From contig OW386287.2 in NCBI GenBank assembly GCA_936432065.2, positions 189,347,729 through 189,411,728 on the forward strand: a stretch of DNA of 64,000 bases. Reading direction: 5' to 3'. Both the position numbers and the translations under genes were made by a program. Origin of the DNA: Rutpela maculata. Its lineage: Eukaryota; Arthropoda; Insecta; Coleoptera; Cerambycidae. The notes under the pieces were generated by a model that ran no database searches, had not been told where the DNA came from, and worked only from the letters and a program-made list of their open reading frames with translations. Within the stretch, counting starts at the first letter, position 1; every line of letters begins with the position of its first letter. This document shows, one piece after another, positions 46,440-60,289 of the stretch.

Positions 46440-46990
46440 TAGCTAATAAAAAAATATGGGCCAGCACAGGCTCTCGATTACAGCACGAAGACCCCCAGAA
46501 GAAATACCACGAAGAAATCCAAAAACAACTGACAGGAGAAGAATTAGACTGGATATCAATGGGTAATCAAAACTAAAAATTGCAACAAGAAAAACGTCAA
46601 AAAGGGACAGGTCACCCATGAGCCCGACAGGAGGAAAATCATATGGACTGAAAACAAACCTCAAGAAAAGCCTAATAATGGAGCGAGACCCTCCAACAAA
46701 AGAGAGTTGGAGCAGCAGAGAAGAACACAAAATAGATGAATAATACTCTCTAAGAATAACGAACAAACTGACGAATCAACTGGAATGGAGAGAAACGATA
46801 AAGGGGAGAATCAAAACGGCTTACAGTGTCACAAGGGCAATTGTACCGTTCACTGAGAAAAATAAACTATCATGGGACCTTACCAAATATGTGTACATAG
46901 CAGTCAAACTGCCAACTATGACATATGGAGTCAAAAGACGCGGCAACAACAAAAGCCAACAGAAGAAGTTTTTTGAGAAGAGCTGAAATT
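46440..46990 (+). pseudogene. possible degenerate LINE reverse transcriptase fragment
   Basis: About 46806-46945 translates to GRIKTAYSVTRAIVPF, ENKLSWDLTKYVYIA and PTMTYGVK. This resembles the post-catalytic part of LINE reverse transcriptases, where an arm of this form precedes a TYG/TYA motif. Stops interrupt the rest. The minus-strand open frames of 78-117 codons here have no domain. Assignment is weak. Confidence 0.35.
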
Positions 46991-47229
46991 GACATCGTCC
47001 AACTCCTCGCAAAAACAACAAGATGAAAACAGCGACCAGAACACATGAACACAACAATAGGTATTCGCAGTCTGCAATGCCCTACTTCAACTGCAAGTCT
47101 CACTTGTTTCGTGACAGTGTTATTAAATATACCTTCTACCAACCTTTTAAGATAAAACTGATATATGACATAACAGGGTAAAAAATATGTAAAATTTCGG
47201 AATAATTTCATATCTAATGACAATTTTTC

Positions 47230-48445
47230 TTTATGGGTTATTATTGTAGTAAAAGGTATCGTCTTCGCTATCGCCTCAAAATGGCGGCTCTAATCTAGCG
47301 GATGGAATTTTTTTCTAAAACAAGTGTTTTAAACGGACACAATAAATTGAGCATTTAGGTCATATTAAAGAAAAACAGCATTTTTGAAAAAGTCCTAATT
47401 ACTGAGTAATTATAACAACAAAATGGCGACATTTTGTATAAAAAAAATTGAAAACTTAGATTGAATCCACCATAACTTCTTTATTTTTTATGATATAGAA
47501 ACAAACAAAACTTTAAAGATTGATGAATTATCTTCAATTTTGTGCCTAGAAAATTTTTCATGGAAGTGTCACACTTTCTAAGATATTCAACATTTTAAAC
47601 TAAATACTTCATCCTAAAAACGGCCGGATGCCGTCTATAAAATTAAATATCTCAGAAACTATCAACCCTACACAAATATATATAAAAAAGAACAAATTCA
47701 TTCTCAGTTTATAACCTTCATTTTTGATGTTCACTATATTTTCTCTAAAACTAATATTTATTGAGATATTTGCAGAGAAACGAAAATGTTACTTTTTTCA
47801 AAAATTCCTTTACAGTTTAAAATGCAATTTTTTTCTAAAGCAAGCACTGTAAGCGGACGAAAAAAATTGAGCGTGTAGGTAATACTATATGTTAACGAAA
47901 AACAGTATTTGGGAATACATTTTTTTAATTACTAACTACTTACATTAACAAAATTGCGACGTTTTTATTAAAAAAAAAAGGGAAAAAGCAATTTTTTCTG
48001 TCATTACTTCTTTGTTTTTTATGCTGCAGAAATATAAAAAAAAAAAACATTCGAAAGAGTAATTAAAAGGGATTCATTTTAGTTGTTAGCGCTTTTGACG
48101 TAAGTGCCATTGTTTCTGAGTACTTCGTCTTATAGACGTTCGGACGCCACCTTTATACTTCCAGATCTCCGAAACCATTAACTCTACAGAAATTAGAAAA
48201 AAACGAAATTCATCCTCAGTTTAGTAGCTTTCTTATTTGTCTCTAGCATTTTTCGTTCAATGTAATACTTTTCGAGTTATTTGACGAGTATTCTTTTGAA
48301 ATTCCTTTTCTTTAAGCTAAAATCCCAACTTTCAAGTCGTTATAACTTAAAACCTAACAATTTGTATGAAAAGTTGCATAGCATATTTTCTTCTTAATAT
48401 TTTCTTTCAGCTCCAATGTTTTTATTTTTTCTCAGTTGCCACCCC
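47230..48445 (+). repeat. dispersed repeat family A, copies 2 and 3
   Basis: The block from GTAGTAAAAGGTATCG to about 47800 matches 2470-3170. A further partial copy from about 47815 to 48445 repeats the ATTTTTTTCTAAAGCAAGC start and ends CAGCTCCAATGTTTTT. Confidence 0.6.
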
Positions 48446-48949
48446 CCGAAAAGAGGTGGCATCTACCTCCTATAAAATAGCAAGCCACCGCTTAATATAG
48501 AAACTTTTCGTTGAGGCATTCACTATTAAGTTGCCAAAAATTAACGAAATCCGTGTCATATGACATTATTCCGAAGTTGAAACCTCTAGTTACTGTACTA
48601 TAATCTACGTAGAGGTACTGCGTATATTTTGCAATTTCGATATCTTGCACATCCTCGTAAATTCTTGGGTGACCATGCCACCTGTGCCACCTGTAGCATA
48701 TATGGTTTCCTTCCTTGGAATGTCACTCAATGTCACTCTAAATTAAATATTATTTTCTTCCACCTTGTTTTACCACTCATAGTATATTCAATTTATTCAG
48801 TTTCAGTTTCAAACAAATTACAGTTACAAATTTATAAACAAATAATAAAATCTCATCTAAGCTGTGAGGCCTGTATTTGAGATATATATTATATTTTGTA
48901 TACAAATATTTAATATGTAATTATATATAAGTTCTTAACGTAATCCTAT
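48446..48949. other. no gene recognised
   Basis: No supported feature. Confidence 0.35.
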
Positions 48950-50800
48950 TCTATTCTATTCTTAACAGTATTTTTGTTATTGAGGAGGAGAAGAAAAATA
49001 TTTATTGGGTGTAATGTTCATTAGTTAAAATACTTTCAAAATGTATGACAATTTTTCCGAAGGTAAGTTCGTAAAGTTTTCTTAAATTTAGATTTCTTTT
49101 TTAATGTTTTTTAAATTAACTGGATTGTATAGTTTGGGGCCAAGGAAATTTATATATCGCTGGGTGTGAGACTTATGCATTGCAGGAATTCTTATGTTTT
49201 GGTTGGAGACTGCTCTGGTGTTGTATGGTATATCCATTTGGATATCTATTTGACATGCATTTACCATCCATTGAATGGTTTGAAAAGTGTAGAGTAATCT
49301 TATATTAAATAAACCCATTTCTGTGTAAAAGAGTTCTGTTGAGTACCTTCGATTTTTTATATAGAGTGTTATTTTTCTTAACATTTTTGGAACAGTTTTG
49401 CAAGTGTTGACTCAGCGTACTATTAAAATTATTATAGGCATTCTCGACATTATCTGTACTATATACACTTGCCCAGGTTTCATCCGATAAGGCATTACAT
49501 AATTGATCGTAATTTATAAATTTATGTTCTATTTTTTCAGGTTTATTTTTTTGGGTATTATTTAGTATTTTTATTGATAGGATGACAGAATAGTGGTCAG
49601 TTAAAGATGTTTTGACTATTATTGGTTTAAGCTCTGCATTTATTTGGTTTTTGTTTAAGTCGTCTCTTACAAATATAAGATTTAAATCCGTTCTGCGTTA
49701 ATATGCCCAAATAATTGTTGACATTAAAGTCAAGCATTTGCAGTGTGTTTATGTTTATGTCCCCTGAAAAACTTTTTTTAGATTATGAAAATAGTCATCT
49801 AAATCAACTATATGTTGTCCTACGTTGGTTGCGGGCGGACGATATGATATTGTTAGACCAAAATTAATACTATTTATTGCAAAAAGAACTCTTAACAGAT
49901 TAGTTTGAGATAATGAAGTAATAGTTATGTTATGGTTTATATTTTTCTTTATATACACGACACACCCATCGTTTTGATTGAATTGTGACTCGTTGTAGTA
50001 AACATCAAACTCATTTATTGTAAAATTTCTTACCTCCTCCAAACACCAGCATTCTGATAAGATTATAATACTTATGTTTTCTATTTCAAATGAATTTAAA
50101 TATACTAGTAGTTCATTGAAATTCTTTTTTAAACTTCTAATATTAAAATGAATAATATTTAGTTTCTTACCACTGATCTCCTCTATACTATCACTGATTT
50201 CATCATAAACTATTGTATTTATTTCTTCTCTATCCTCTAACACTTCTCTAAAGTAATCTATTTTGTAAATTATCTTATGTCTAAAATATATTTATAAAGC
50301 TGTTTGAAAATTGTCTGTACTAATATTGTTTTAACGGGAAGAAAAATTAAATTAAGAAAATCGTCTGGAGATATGTTTTTTTAAGGTTTTTGTGTTCTAC
50401 TGCGTGTTTGCTTGATAGCGGCTTGTGTTGGTGCTGTTGTGTTTGTACTGTTTGTGGAAGTGGACGCGCTGTTAGCATCTGCTTGTTAAGTGATTTCGAC
50501 TTCGAGCTCGAGGGACCTGCCTTTGAAGTGGCGTTTGTGTTTGTAGTTGTGTCCGTTTTTGGTTGGGATATTGTTACTAGTTGTTCTGTTTTAGCCGTTT
50601 CTTCGTCGCTTTGCTTCTCTTTGGTTTTTAGATCTTGTACGCTATAAATTTTATTGTTTATAATTAATTTATTGTTCTTTATCCTTGACTCCTTTCCTTA
50701 ATTTTTTGCCTCCTTGTGATATTTTCTAAGGAGTTTTTGTTCCTCTCTGTCCTCCTTAATAAGGTCGCTTGCTATATATATTATAACTATATTCGATTCA
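48950..50800 (-). pseudogene. internally deleted LINE: ORF1 tail, AP endonuclease, ORF2 tail
   Basis: Minus strand, in order. An ORF1-like tail at about 50790-50280 has EEQKLLRKYHKEA, a stop, then NKLIINNKIYSVQDL and a Ser/Thr/Gln-rich stretch. ORF2 at 50243-49755 has LNIIHFNIRSLKKNFNELL, IIILSECWCLE, GCVVYIKKNI and ISYRPPA, matching the apurinic-type (EEP) endonuclease of LINEs. Frame-shifted continuations give SGDINI and LTDHYSVILSI. The reverse transcriptase core is absent: the sequence jumps to IPYNTRAVSNQNIRIP and a C-terminal tail at 49384-49088. The end near 48950-48968 is an AGAAT-type short repeat. It cannot encode an active element. Confidence 0.75.
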
Positions 50801-51012
50801 GGAATTTCTTTTTAATACTTATGACTATATTTAAGTTTTTTATCACTCTGTGTGAAATTTTATCTTTTTAATAAGTAAGTGTTATATGCCTAGTATATAC
50901 TTTTCATTGTTTACTCCTTTTTTGCTGACCTCTTTTACACATATATTTTTTTTGTAATATATGTCAAATGAAACTAAATAAAACTGTATATCTATCTATC
51001 TATATATCTATA
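50801..51012 (+). repeat. LINE 3'-end-like segment with TATC tail
   Basis: AT-rich sequence ending AAACTGTATATCTATCTATC and further CTAT units, as in the tail at 46140-46195. No coding part was seen, so this is probably a very short 5'-truncated insertion. Confidence 0.45.
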
Positions 51013-54000
51013 TTCGTTGGCAATAACGACACGGCAACTAACTACCAGATTTATCTTTTTTTTTTTTTTTAATAAAATACCTTCTGAGACTAGCATTTAT
51101 TCCAATTTTTTTGTTGAGTAATAGTATTCAAGCGGTTTGGTGTCTGTAACTACTTCAGAGGTATCTTCTCACTAAAAGTTCCAGCCCCTTCCAAGGGTTC
51201 TTGTTATGTTTAAAAGTTAAATCAAAAAAATTGCTATTGTACTTCAATTCGTTTTTATGTGATTGGGATCTTTAGATTTACTCGACCTACATTTAATGAA
51301 TTTATACATGTAGCAACTAAAACTTCATTTATTAAATATAGTGAGAGGATTACGACTTTATTGATGATTGATGATTATCGGCAGTTAGTAATTATTACTG
51401 TTTTTATGACTCATATCATCTCTGTGGTGGAACTCCTTGGTATTTTATTATACCTTTGCTAATATCTTTATTGATCAAATCATTTAATTAATTGCCCAAT
51501 AAATTAAGAAATTTATTGACCAAATAATTCATTACAACAAATAATAATAGAACTGACAGGTAAACACAATGAAAATTGGATTAATTTTTGTTTTGTTATG
51601 AGAGTTAGTCTAAGAAAACAAATTGATTAGTTCTTAACATATCATTTTGGAATTCTTTTTACCTTCTCGTCCATAACTAAGAAAGTATTGTTTTTGACCA
51701 CATCATTTTAATTGTACGTATGTTGATCTTTCCTAAATTCTTTATGAGCAATTTCCCAATTTGTTTGCTCATTTGTTCGGCTGTCCGCCTATCTCTCTGT
51801 TTGTTTGTATCCACTACAATTCAAATTGAAAATAACATATTAAGTAAAATTCGAACATCACTTAATCTACAGTAAGTTCTTTCAAACCTGAGAGACACAC
51901 TGTATATCTTCGTATTTTTATGTGCTTAATCAAAAGCCTTAGTGACATTTTGATCTAACATTATAAAAAAAATAATTTATATAAAACACATCAGTTCACA
52001 CATTAAGTTAAAAAGCTAAAGAAATACAAAAATAAGAATAAAAAACTTAAAGAACAACAGTATGACAATAACAATAAAAAAACAATAACAACATAGTGCA
52101 CCTAGGTATTCAATATGTACTAAACACTTAAAACTCTGTCAGTCAAATTTCTACCTCTCGAATAAGAAAAAAGACAATAGGAATTGAAAACTTGCAACTA
52201 TAAGTTGCATTTTAGTTCAAAGATTATTTTTTTATTTAATTATAATAATAACGCATTAATTTCTTAATTTTTGTTAGTAACTTCGTATAAGTAATTATTT
52301 TTTTAGAAATTGTGATATCTTTTATTTTATAAAAAAATAAATGTTATAAAATTTTGCTGCAATTTTAATGTTACCTTAATCAAAATACAAGTGGCATAAC
52401 TTGTCTGTGGGAGTATGTAAAAATGTAAAAATAATCATATCATATGCTAGATTGAATCACAAGTTATAATCAATTAAATATTGACTATTTTCATTTTTCG
52501 TTCTGCTCAAAAAATTAGTAAATGCGTTTAATGGGGGACGATATACACATACATACAGACACAGATTCTTTTTTATTTGAGTTGGTAATAATATTTGTCT
52601 GGTTATAATATCTCTTTGATTACAACAAATAGATAATAATAATGTGTCATTAAAAGTGGCACTAAAAGAGATTTAATTTTCACTTTTATGGGATTATTAA
52701 AAACTGGTGCGTTTTGTCACACTTTCTAAAAATAAAAATGTTTCAAAAATTTTGTATACATGTCAATTAAAATTAATACATTTATTTATTTTATGAACTA
52801 TAAATTTCTATGTTGATTGATTGATTGACACAAATGAATATTTTTCTGACGTGTTTCAAACAATCAATGGTGTTAAAAGGGAGAGATTATTAATTATATA
52901 TTTTAGATAGATAGTTTTATCTATATTTCAGTTTTATTAATTTGTGGTACAGGAACCTCCTAATGCTGTTCCGGATTCTTATAAAGACATAAATATTATT
53001 TCAATAATATGTTTTTATCAATTCCAGTTTTTTCACACATATTTTTGTTCCTAGCTAGAATTTGCCACAAAAGGGTATTATTAATAGATCAGGAAAACGC
53101 AAGTCTTTTAAATCATGTATTCTCAAAAATTTTAAATTAAATTTGGATAAGAAACATTTTGAAGCAACTGACTGGATAAGGCGCATTTTGAAATATTTAG
53201 GTAAGTACAGAAACAAAATTTGTCAAAATAAAATATTTTGAAAAAAATGGTGAAACTCCTATGCAACTACGCTACATCGTAAAAATGATATGAAGAGCAA
53301 TATAATAAAAATAAAAGGCTTTAAATTCTAAGATCTTTGGATTCACTAAAACAGACTTTATGAAAATCTTCGTTTTCTTCTGCCAGAGAATTACATTAAT
53401 TCGAATCATTCGTATCTTTAAAGTTCGCCATGAATTTACAAAAAAAAGTCATATTCGGGGATTACTTCTCTAATCCAATCCAAAATAAGTCTAACGAAGT
53501 TTTTAAATTTGAAACTAATTAATTTGCACTCCCAGATGCTGAATCGCATGATCAAAATGTGTCCTTACGATTGGTCCAATTCGATCAGATTCACTTTGAA
53601 ATAGCATAGTTGATGGATAAGGCGCATTATGGAAAAACACTTAATTTTTAGACATATTTTATATATGATGAGAATCGATTTGGCAGTGCAAAACATATGC
53701 AGATATGACTAAAGCAATGTAAAGAATTAATTCACGTCGCTAAGTAGAATATGACTAAAAGTGGATCAGACTCATTTTGTAATGACCCTCCTCATTATTG
53801 TCCAGTGCATTTAGATGAAAAAAGTGCGTTATTACGGTAATAGCTTTAATACCCATTATAAATAGAATTCTTCGCATAACGTAATTGTATTCAGCCTCGG
53901 TAAAGTTTGTTTATAAACATGCTGTTTAAATTTCCCGCCAAAATTACCAACAACAAAATGGTGAAGGTCACAAAAAAACATCAAAGGCGGTGCTGAGAGT

Positions 54001-55354
54001 ACTGCTTCTGGTAGTTCCTTATTCTGTAGTATGACCCTTCACCTCATATATTAAAAAAGATCTGAACGTTCAAAGATTTCGTGTTTTGCCTTCTTTACAG
54101 ATTGCGAAAACGGACGCCTCAACACGGTTTTCGTCAAACAAATCGAAAAGTATCACTCTTAGCAAAAAAATAGAAATCTCCCAGGTAAAGATCATAAACC
54201 GGGAAACAATTTACTGTTTTTGTTCGAATAGAAATTGTAAGTAATTATAAAATAAACAACTTGTTGGGCCAAAGCGGCATTAAACGTAATCCGATCTCAA
54301 CCAATACCTTTTCAGATCTTCTGGAGCACTAAAGAAACCCTCATGCAAAGTTTCATCTAAATCCTTTTAGTGGACACACACACACACACAGATAGATATT
54401 TTTCAAAAAACAATTTTTTGGGTTCCTGGGACCTCACGTAAAGATTTGATGTTGTCTCAATTTCCGACTTTGGACCTCCAACAATTTTGTGGGAAAGTTA
54501 AAATTAAAAATTTTAAGTGATATTAACAAATTAATGAAAACAAAACTTGTTTCAAATGAACGTACTGACGATTATGGCTCAAAAAATCATGCATTATTCT
54601 AATAAAATATTGTTGATTCATATTATATTTTTTTGGGTTTGATATTGTATTGATATTTGTGATTTATAGCACTGTATGAGCGCACGCTTACTTTGAAACG
54701 ATGGCTGTTAACTTGCATACATTTTCTAACGTGCGATGAAAAATTGGTTTTTTGTCTCTAGCGCAAGATACGAACGATTCTAAAAATATCGTTATTTAGC
54801 GAAAGATAAAAAATTGAACCCCTGTTCGTCTGTTTGAAGATCGGGCGAGACTGGTTAATGCGGTGTTGCCAGTTTTCATGTAAGCGTGAAATTCCCATCG
54901 TTTTCAGACATTGTATCACGAATTACTTAAAAACCAGGGTACACTTTTGTAATATCCTTTAAAACTCACAGTCAAAAATTTAAAAGAATCTTACGTTTGA
55001 GATAAAATTATGGCGATAAATTCACGAGAAATTACCCTTCCCTATCGTTTCTTTGCTAATAACGTGAATTTTGATGTATGATGACTGGAAAAGATGAATG
55101 GAAAAGTAGACAGCCAGTGGTCTCACAAACCATTATCTACATCCTGCCGAAATTTGAAAACAATCTGACGTTAACGACTTTCTCGGTAGAAATACCTTAA
55201 TAATGGAAATATAGATGTCGGTCAGTTGTAATTACGTAAGATCAAGGCATATCAACAGTAAAACTTACCACATTTACATTGATTATATATCTACCTAATG
55301 TAACGACAATTCAAAGCATACGCCGATATTGCTGCGACTGTCCCAATGGCATAT
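51013..55354. other. no gene recognised
   Basis: Over 4 kb of AT-rich sequence without domains, long frames or clear element ends. A CA run lies at about 54371-54388 and poly-T at 51057-51070. Confidence 0.45.
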
Positions 55355-57845
55355 AGTCGGGGAGCCCTCCCTAGCTGTACGTGCACCCCCCACCGATCCT
55401 TGGGGACAATATTTTTCATAAAGATTAAAGCCTAAGGAACAATTTAGGACATGTCCCCAAAAAAAAAACTGGCTGTACTTTCAAAATGGCGGCCATGTGT
55501 TAAAATAAACTGTTGCCAATGTTGTTTTTGTCATTTAACACAAAAACTGAAAAGAATGCCCAAAAACTTTTTTCACAAAAAACAATGTGCATAAAATTTT
55601 CTACAATTTTGTTCCTATACAGTATTTTGATAGCAGTTACCATTTCCCAGATAAATGAGTCCAAAATTAAGAAAACATGGAAATTCATATATCGGTAAAT
55701 CACTTAGAGGAAATAACTGTGACAATAGGGAACTTGCCCAAAAAATAGAATTGAATTAAAATACTCAAAATCGTAAACTAACATCATTAAAAACCCCATA
55801 GACAACAAAAAATTAAAAAAAAAAAAATTCCTCCAGAAATATAAGCGATTAAAATCTGCCGGATTTTACTCACTCCTGAAACGTGACGTCAGTGGGTGAA
55901 AGTCAGATGACGGCGTCAAGCGACACCGATTCTGCTTTCGCATGCTCATGTGTCAGAAACAACTAGCAGTGGACACAACCTAACCTAAAATTCGTTGGAA
56001 AAACATCTTCAATATTCTGAAATGTCACAAAATGCTACTTTTGATTCGTTCGTGCCGAGTCGAATTTTGGAATTTCGCCGTGCAATCTACGATCAGGTTT
56101 ATCTGAAAGACTTCCTATTTACGTCACGACATGGTGTTTTTCGAAAAATATGAACGTGTAAAGATTGTATGTTTTTGCAATTTTTTCGGCTCCGAAATGT
56201 AAGCTGTTTTTTGCTATTTTTCGCAGATACCTCCAAAACGGTGGGAGTTAGCTCGAAATAAAAAATAAAGTCAAACGAGTATTTTCTACTACGAATCTTT
56301 TGCTATCACCAGACTTTCGATTTGTTTTTTCGTTTCGGAGATAACTACAGAAATGTCGGCCACGTACGGCAAAAAATCGCAAATTTTGAGCTTCTACAGT
56401 TGGCAACTTTTTAATCTTTGCTCCTACGCCAAAACACTACTCTAGCTAATTTGAATATAATTAAATTTGCTAAAACCCTCTTTTTTATTTTTTGAATTCC
56501 GACAAAAATTAAGAAATTAGAGGGGGCGGGATTTGGGACTTTTCTTTTTCGGTAAAATTTCTCCATTTTGTCACCGTAATTAATCGGTAATTAACTGAAA
56601 TCGATCTCATTTACGATGTTCACTTAATATCATGTACTATTTTGACGCTTCGTTAATCTCGGCCCTTCGAAACAAAGGTTACTGAGAAAAATTATTTTTT
56701 TAAGATTTACATACACTCTATAGGAAAACGTGTAATTTCCTACATTTCCTCGAATATCTCGATAATTATTGTTTTTTTCGAAAAATTTGTAGACAGCCTA
56801 TTTAAAGAGAAGTAATTGAGCTTTTCGACCCTTTTTTATTTTTTCTCTAACATAAAAAACAAAAGACTTATGACCGAATATGCGGACGTTTCAAAGTTAA
56901 CCGCCGCCCAGTCTATTAATTAGGGTGAATGGCTAAAGTACGCCATCTGTTGGACACCACGCGAGATCAGTCTTCACCCAGTGACGTCACAGTGCTTTTC
57001 GTGAGGAGTGGCGAGGATTTCAACTTTAATTATTTATTGCAAAGTAAGTACTGCGATTTAAGAGCTGATATTCGGTGTGGCGTGTTTTTATACATAAATA
57101 CACACTTTAATGAAATAAAAAAAAATGGGCAAGTTCCCCATTGTTGTAAGGCGTATAATATAACTTTATATTATTAACATAACAAAGATTAAAATAAACT
57201 GAAAAAAATTAATAATAATAATAATATTGTAATTTGCAGACATTTATCTCGAAAACGGTAACAATGATATCTGGAAAATGGTAACTCCTATCCAAATATT
57301 GTATAGGAACAAAATTATAGAAATTTTTATGCACTTTGTTTTTGGTGCAGAAAGTTTTTCTCCATCTTTTTTAGTTTTCGTGTTAAATGACAAAAACAAA
57401 ATTTGCAATTTTTTTTAAACGGACGCCATTTTGAAAGTAGAGCCAGTTTTTTTGGGGGGGGCATGTCTTAAATTGTTCCTTAAGCTTTAATCTTTATGAA
57501 AAACATTGTACCCAAGGATCTGGTGCTGTACGGAGTATTACGTTTTATGTTGAATTTTATATTTTATTTTTAAGAGCTGAATCATTTATCTGGAAAATGG
57601 TAACTCCTATCCAAATATTGTATAGGAACAAAATTGTAGGAAATTTTATGCTGCACTTTACTTTCTGTGCAGAAAATTTTTCTCCATCTTTTTGTGTTAA
57701 ATGGCAAAAACAATATTTGCAATTTTTTTTTAACGGACGCCATTTTGAAAGTGCAGCCATTTTTTTTTGGGGACATGTGCAAGATTGTTCCTTAGGGTTT
57801 AATCTTTATGAAAAATAATGTCCGCAAGGATCGGGGGGGCTCCCG
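55355..57845. mobile_element. fold-back element of family D (2.5 kb)
   Basis: The left arm at 55355-55700 (GGGGAGCCCTCCCTAGCTGT at its start) is mirrored by 57555-57845, which ends GGGGGGGCTCCCG. A second, inner copy of the right arm lies at 57240-57520, so the right side is duplicated. The interior (55.7-57.2 kb) holds no recognisable transposase. The 61-73 codon frames in the arms are shared among copies and not genes. Confidence 0.65.
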
Positions 57846-59046
57846 TAGTAATAAGAACGGTAGCCATATAGCCATAAGAACATAGCCGTAGCCGTACATT
57901 ACTTGTCTCATGTCCGATATATTTCCCGTATAGTACGTCCAGCAGACGTTTTATCTAATATATTTAAATCAGAATGAGGACAGCGACGAAGATTATTTAT
58001 ATTGTAATAATTAATAATTTGTATCATAATAAATAATATTTTCTTGGACTTTAATTTTATCTATACTGCATCTTTCTTATTCTTAACCTAAATAATAACT
58101 GCAATTTAGAGTATTTACTTTATTTATTTAAATTACAAACACATAACTACTTGAGCAAGTTTATATTAAAGAGAGATGCAAAGTAGTGTAAATACTCCAG
58201 GGCGGTCATAACAAGTTTTTATTTTTTTAAGAAGTGTTGCACCGTTTTATTTGAAATCACTTTTTGGTGATAATACTAGATATAGTAAGCTACATTATAT
58301 ATTTTTTCTGTTATTGTACCTCTGTGTGAACTATGAACAAAAAATAAAAAAAAAACTTTTTTTAATTTTTTTTAAATAGTAAATATAGTTGAAAAATTCT
58401 ATAAAAAATATGTAATATAGAAGGATGTATTATTTAACAAAGAGTTTTCATTTTTTTAATTTAGCTGCAATAGTTTTTGAATAAAATAATTTTCAATAAT
58501 ACCCGCTCTAGCCTATATATGGTCAATTATCTCCAGAATGCAGGAAGATCAGAGGCTGAATGGTAACTTTATTACTCACCGATGTCATAGCACAAGCTAT
58601 TTTGAAAATACCTCTCTGGGGCCACTGACCCTACCTTATCCTGCCATTTTATTCTCTACAACTTTGTTCCTATAGTTTTTTTTACAGATCTTACCATGTT
58701 GGCGGCGTCTTTGTTTTAAAGTAGGTATTGCTTTTTACGAACATTATATATCTACGTATTGGTAGCCATATTGGAGCCACCCTTTTGAATTCCGCAAATT
58801 CTGGAATTTTCTAGGGGGTCGGAAATGTTGTTACACTCTGTTTTATATAAAAGCAGAGTGTAACTATATGTGTACTTATATCTGTGAATTGTTTGAGTAC
58901 TTTCCGACGAGCTAGGAACTTGAAAAGATACAAGAACTTGAAAAATTCAAAATGGCGGCACCAATATGGCGTCTAAAATTTGAGAGCATGGAGCACGGGC
59001 ATCTTAATAGTCCCACTAGAAGAATGAAAAATAATAATAACAAATA
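57846..59046. other. no gene recognised
   Basis: AT-rich flank; no supported feature. Confidence 0.4.
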
Positions 59047-59698
59047 TATACAGGATGATTTACCATGACATGCGGAAAATTTATCAGTAGGTTACCCTCC
59101 CAAAGGAGTTAAAAAATGAAAAAGTAAACTAATATGGCCAAAAAAATTACCTTATTTTTTTGTAGAAATGCGCCGTCAATGACGTTAACCAATCTGACGT
59201 AACGCGATACAACCATATCACTTACTTAACTGTATCAGACTTGGGATTGACACTATTGACAGCAAAGCTGGAGCGGGTAGAAGTAAGTTTTTGGTTTTAA
59301 TCAAATCACACTACAAAAATAGCAAAATAAGTCGAAGAGATATTTATTAAACCCATGGATAACACAAAAACACCAAACCTCGGCGGTACTTTGTATCTTG
59401 TACCTGCCGGTGTCCCGATTGTTCGACCGAAAGCAAAGAACGCGGTACTTTGACCGCACGCGCCAGCTTATCTTTTTATGCCAATTAAGGAAATGTAAAC
59501 GTCTCCGATATGTTCTTTCACAAATAAGTTCATTGTCCTATTAATGACCACAGATAAGTAGCAGAAGCATATCTTTGCAACTTTTAATGCAACAAAAATT
59601 ATTAAGTTACCTCGAATTATGTTAAAATTTTGCAGGGACTTTCCCACATTCCCATTTTCCCATTTTTTTCGCATGTCGTGGTAAATCACGCGTACATA
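59047..59698. mobile_element. non-autonomous TIR DNA element, family B copy 2
   Basis: Starts TATACAGGATGATTTACCAT and ends AAATCACGCGTACATA, with TIRs of about 30 bp. The interior matches 3936-4757 (GCGGAAAATTTATCAGTAGG, CAGCAAAGCTGGAG, AAACACC...CGGCGG) with deletions. Confidence 0.75.
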
Positions 59699-60289
59699 GA
59701 CTTCGAAAGAGGAGGATACCTTTAGCTACAAGATCCTGGTAATGAAAAAAATTTTAATTTTGTTTTGTAAAAGTTACAGCTGTTGAAAAACTGGTAAATT
59801 TAAGTAGCCGGCTGTATTTTACAAAACAATTTTTTAAAATCTTTTTCACTTCATACATCTTGTAATTTAGTGTTTTGGGAGTACAATCCTATAGTATAAA
59901 GTCGTTTAATAAAAAATTACAAGAATAACAAGCTGTTTAACTAAAATAAGCGACATATTTCATATCACGTTACTATTAATAGTTAATAATTCGATTTTTG
60001 TAAAACAAATATATGCACCATATGCATAATATTGACTTTAAAATATTTTTGTGGTTTTTGTCATTTCGTCTTGTCAATCAAAAGTTATACCACTTTTTGT
60101 GTAGCGAGCGCGCGCTCGCGATAATGAGCGTTAGTTGCAAAATTTCTAGCTCTCATAGTTTTGCTCAAATGAAAAAAATGACCTATACATTTTTTGTGTA
60201 AAATTTTCTCCTCTTTCTTTTTCTGAGAAAAATCAAATTAACAAAATTGTTTACAAAAATTCGTATTTGTGCACCTAATGTGTTAAATA
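59699..60289. other. no gene; short perfect palindrome
   Basis: GCGAGCGCGCGCTCGC at about 60105-60120 is a perfect palindrome in AT-rich surroundings. A 62-codon frame over it has no domain. Confidence 0.4.

Noticed and set aside
46443..47223. minus-strand frames of 78-117 codons with hydrophobic character
   Set aside because: They lie opposite a plausible LINE fragment and have no recognisable family.
53085..53213. possible exon ending in a GTAAGT donor
   Set aside because: The open segment is short, has no domain, and part of it (TGGATAAGGCGCATT) recurs near 53614, so it is probably repeat or chance.
56929..57177. 82-codon frame
   Set aside because: It lies within the family D fold-back interior with no domain or supporting signal.
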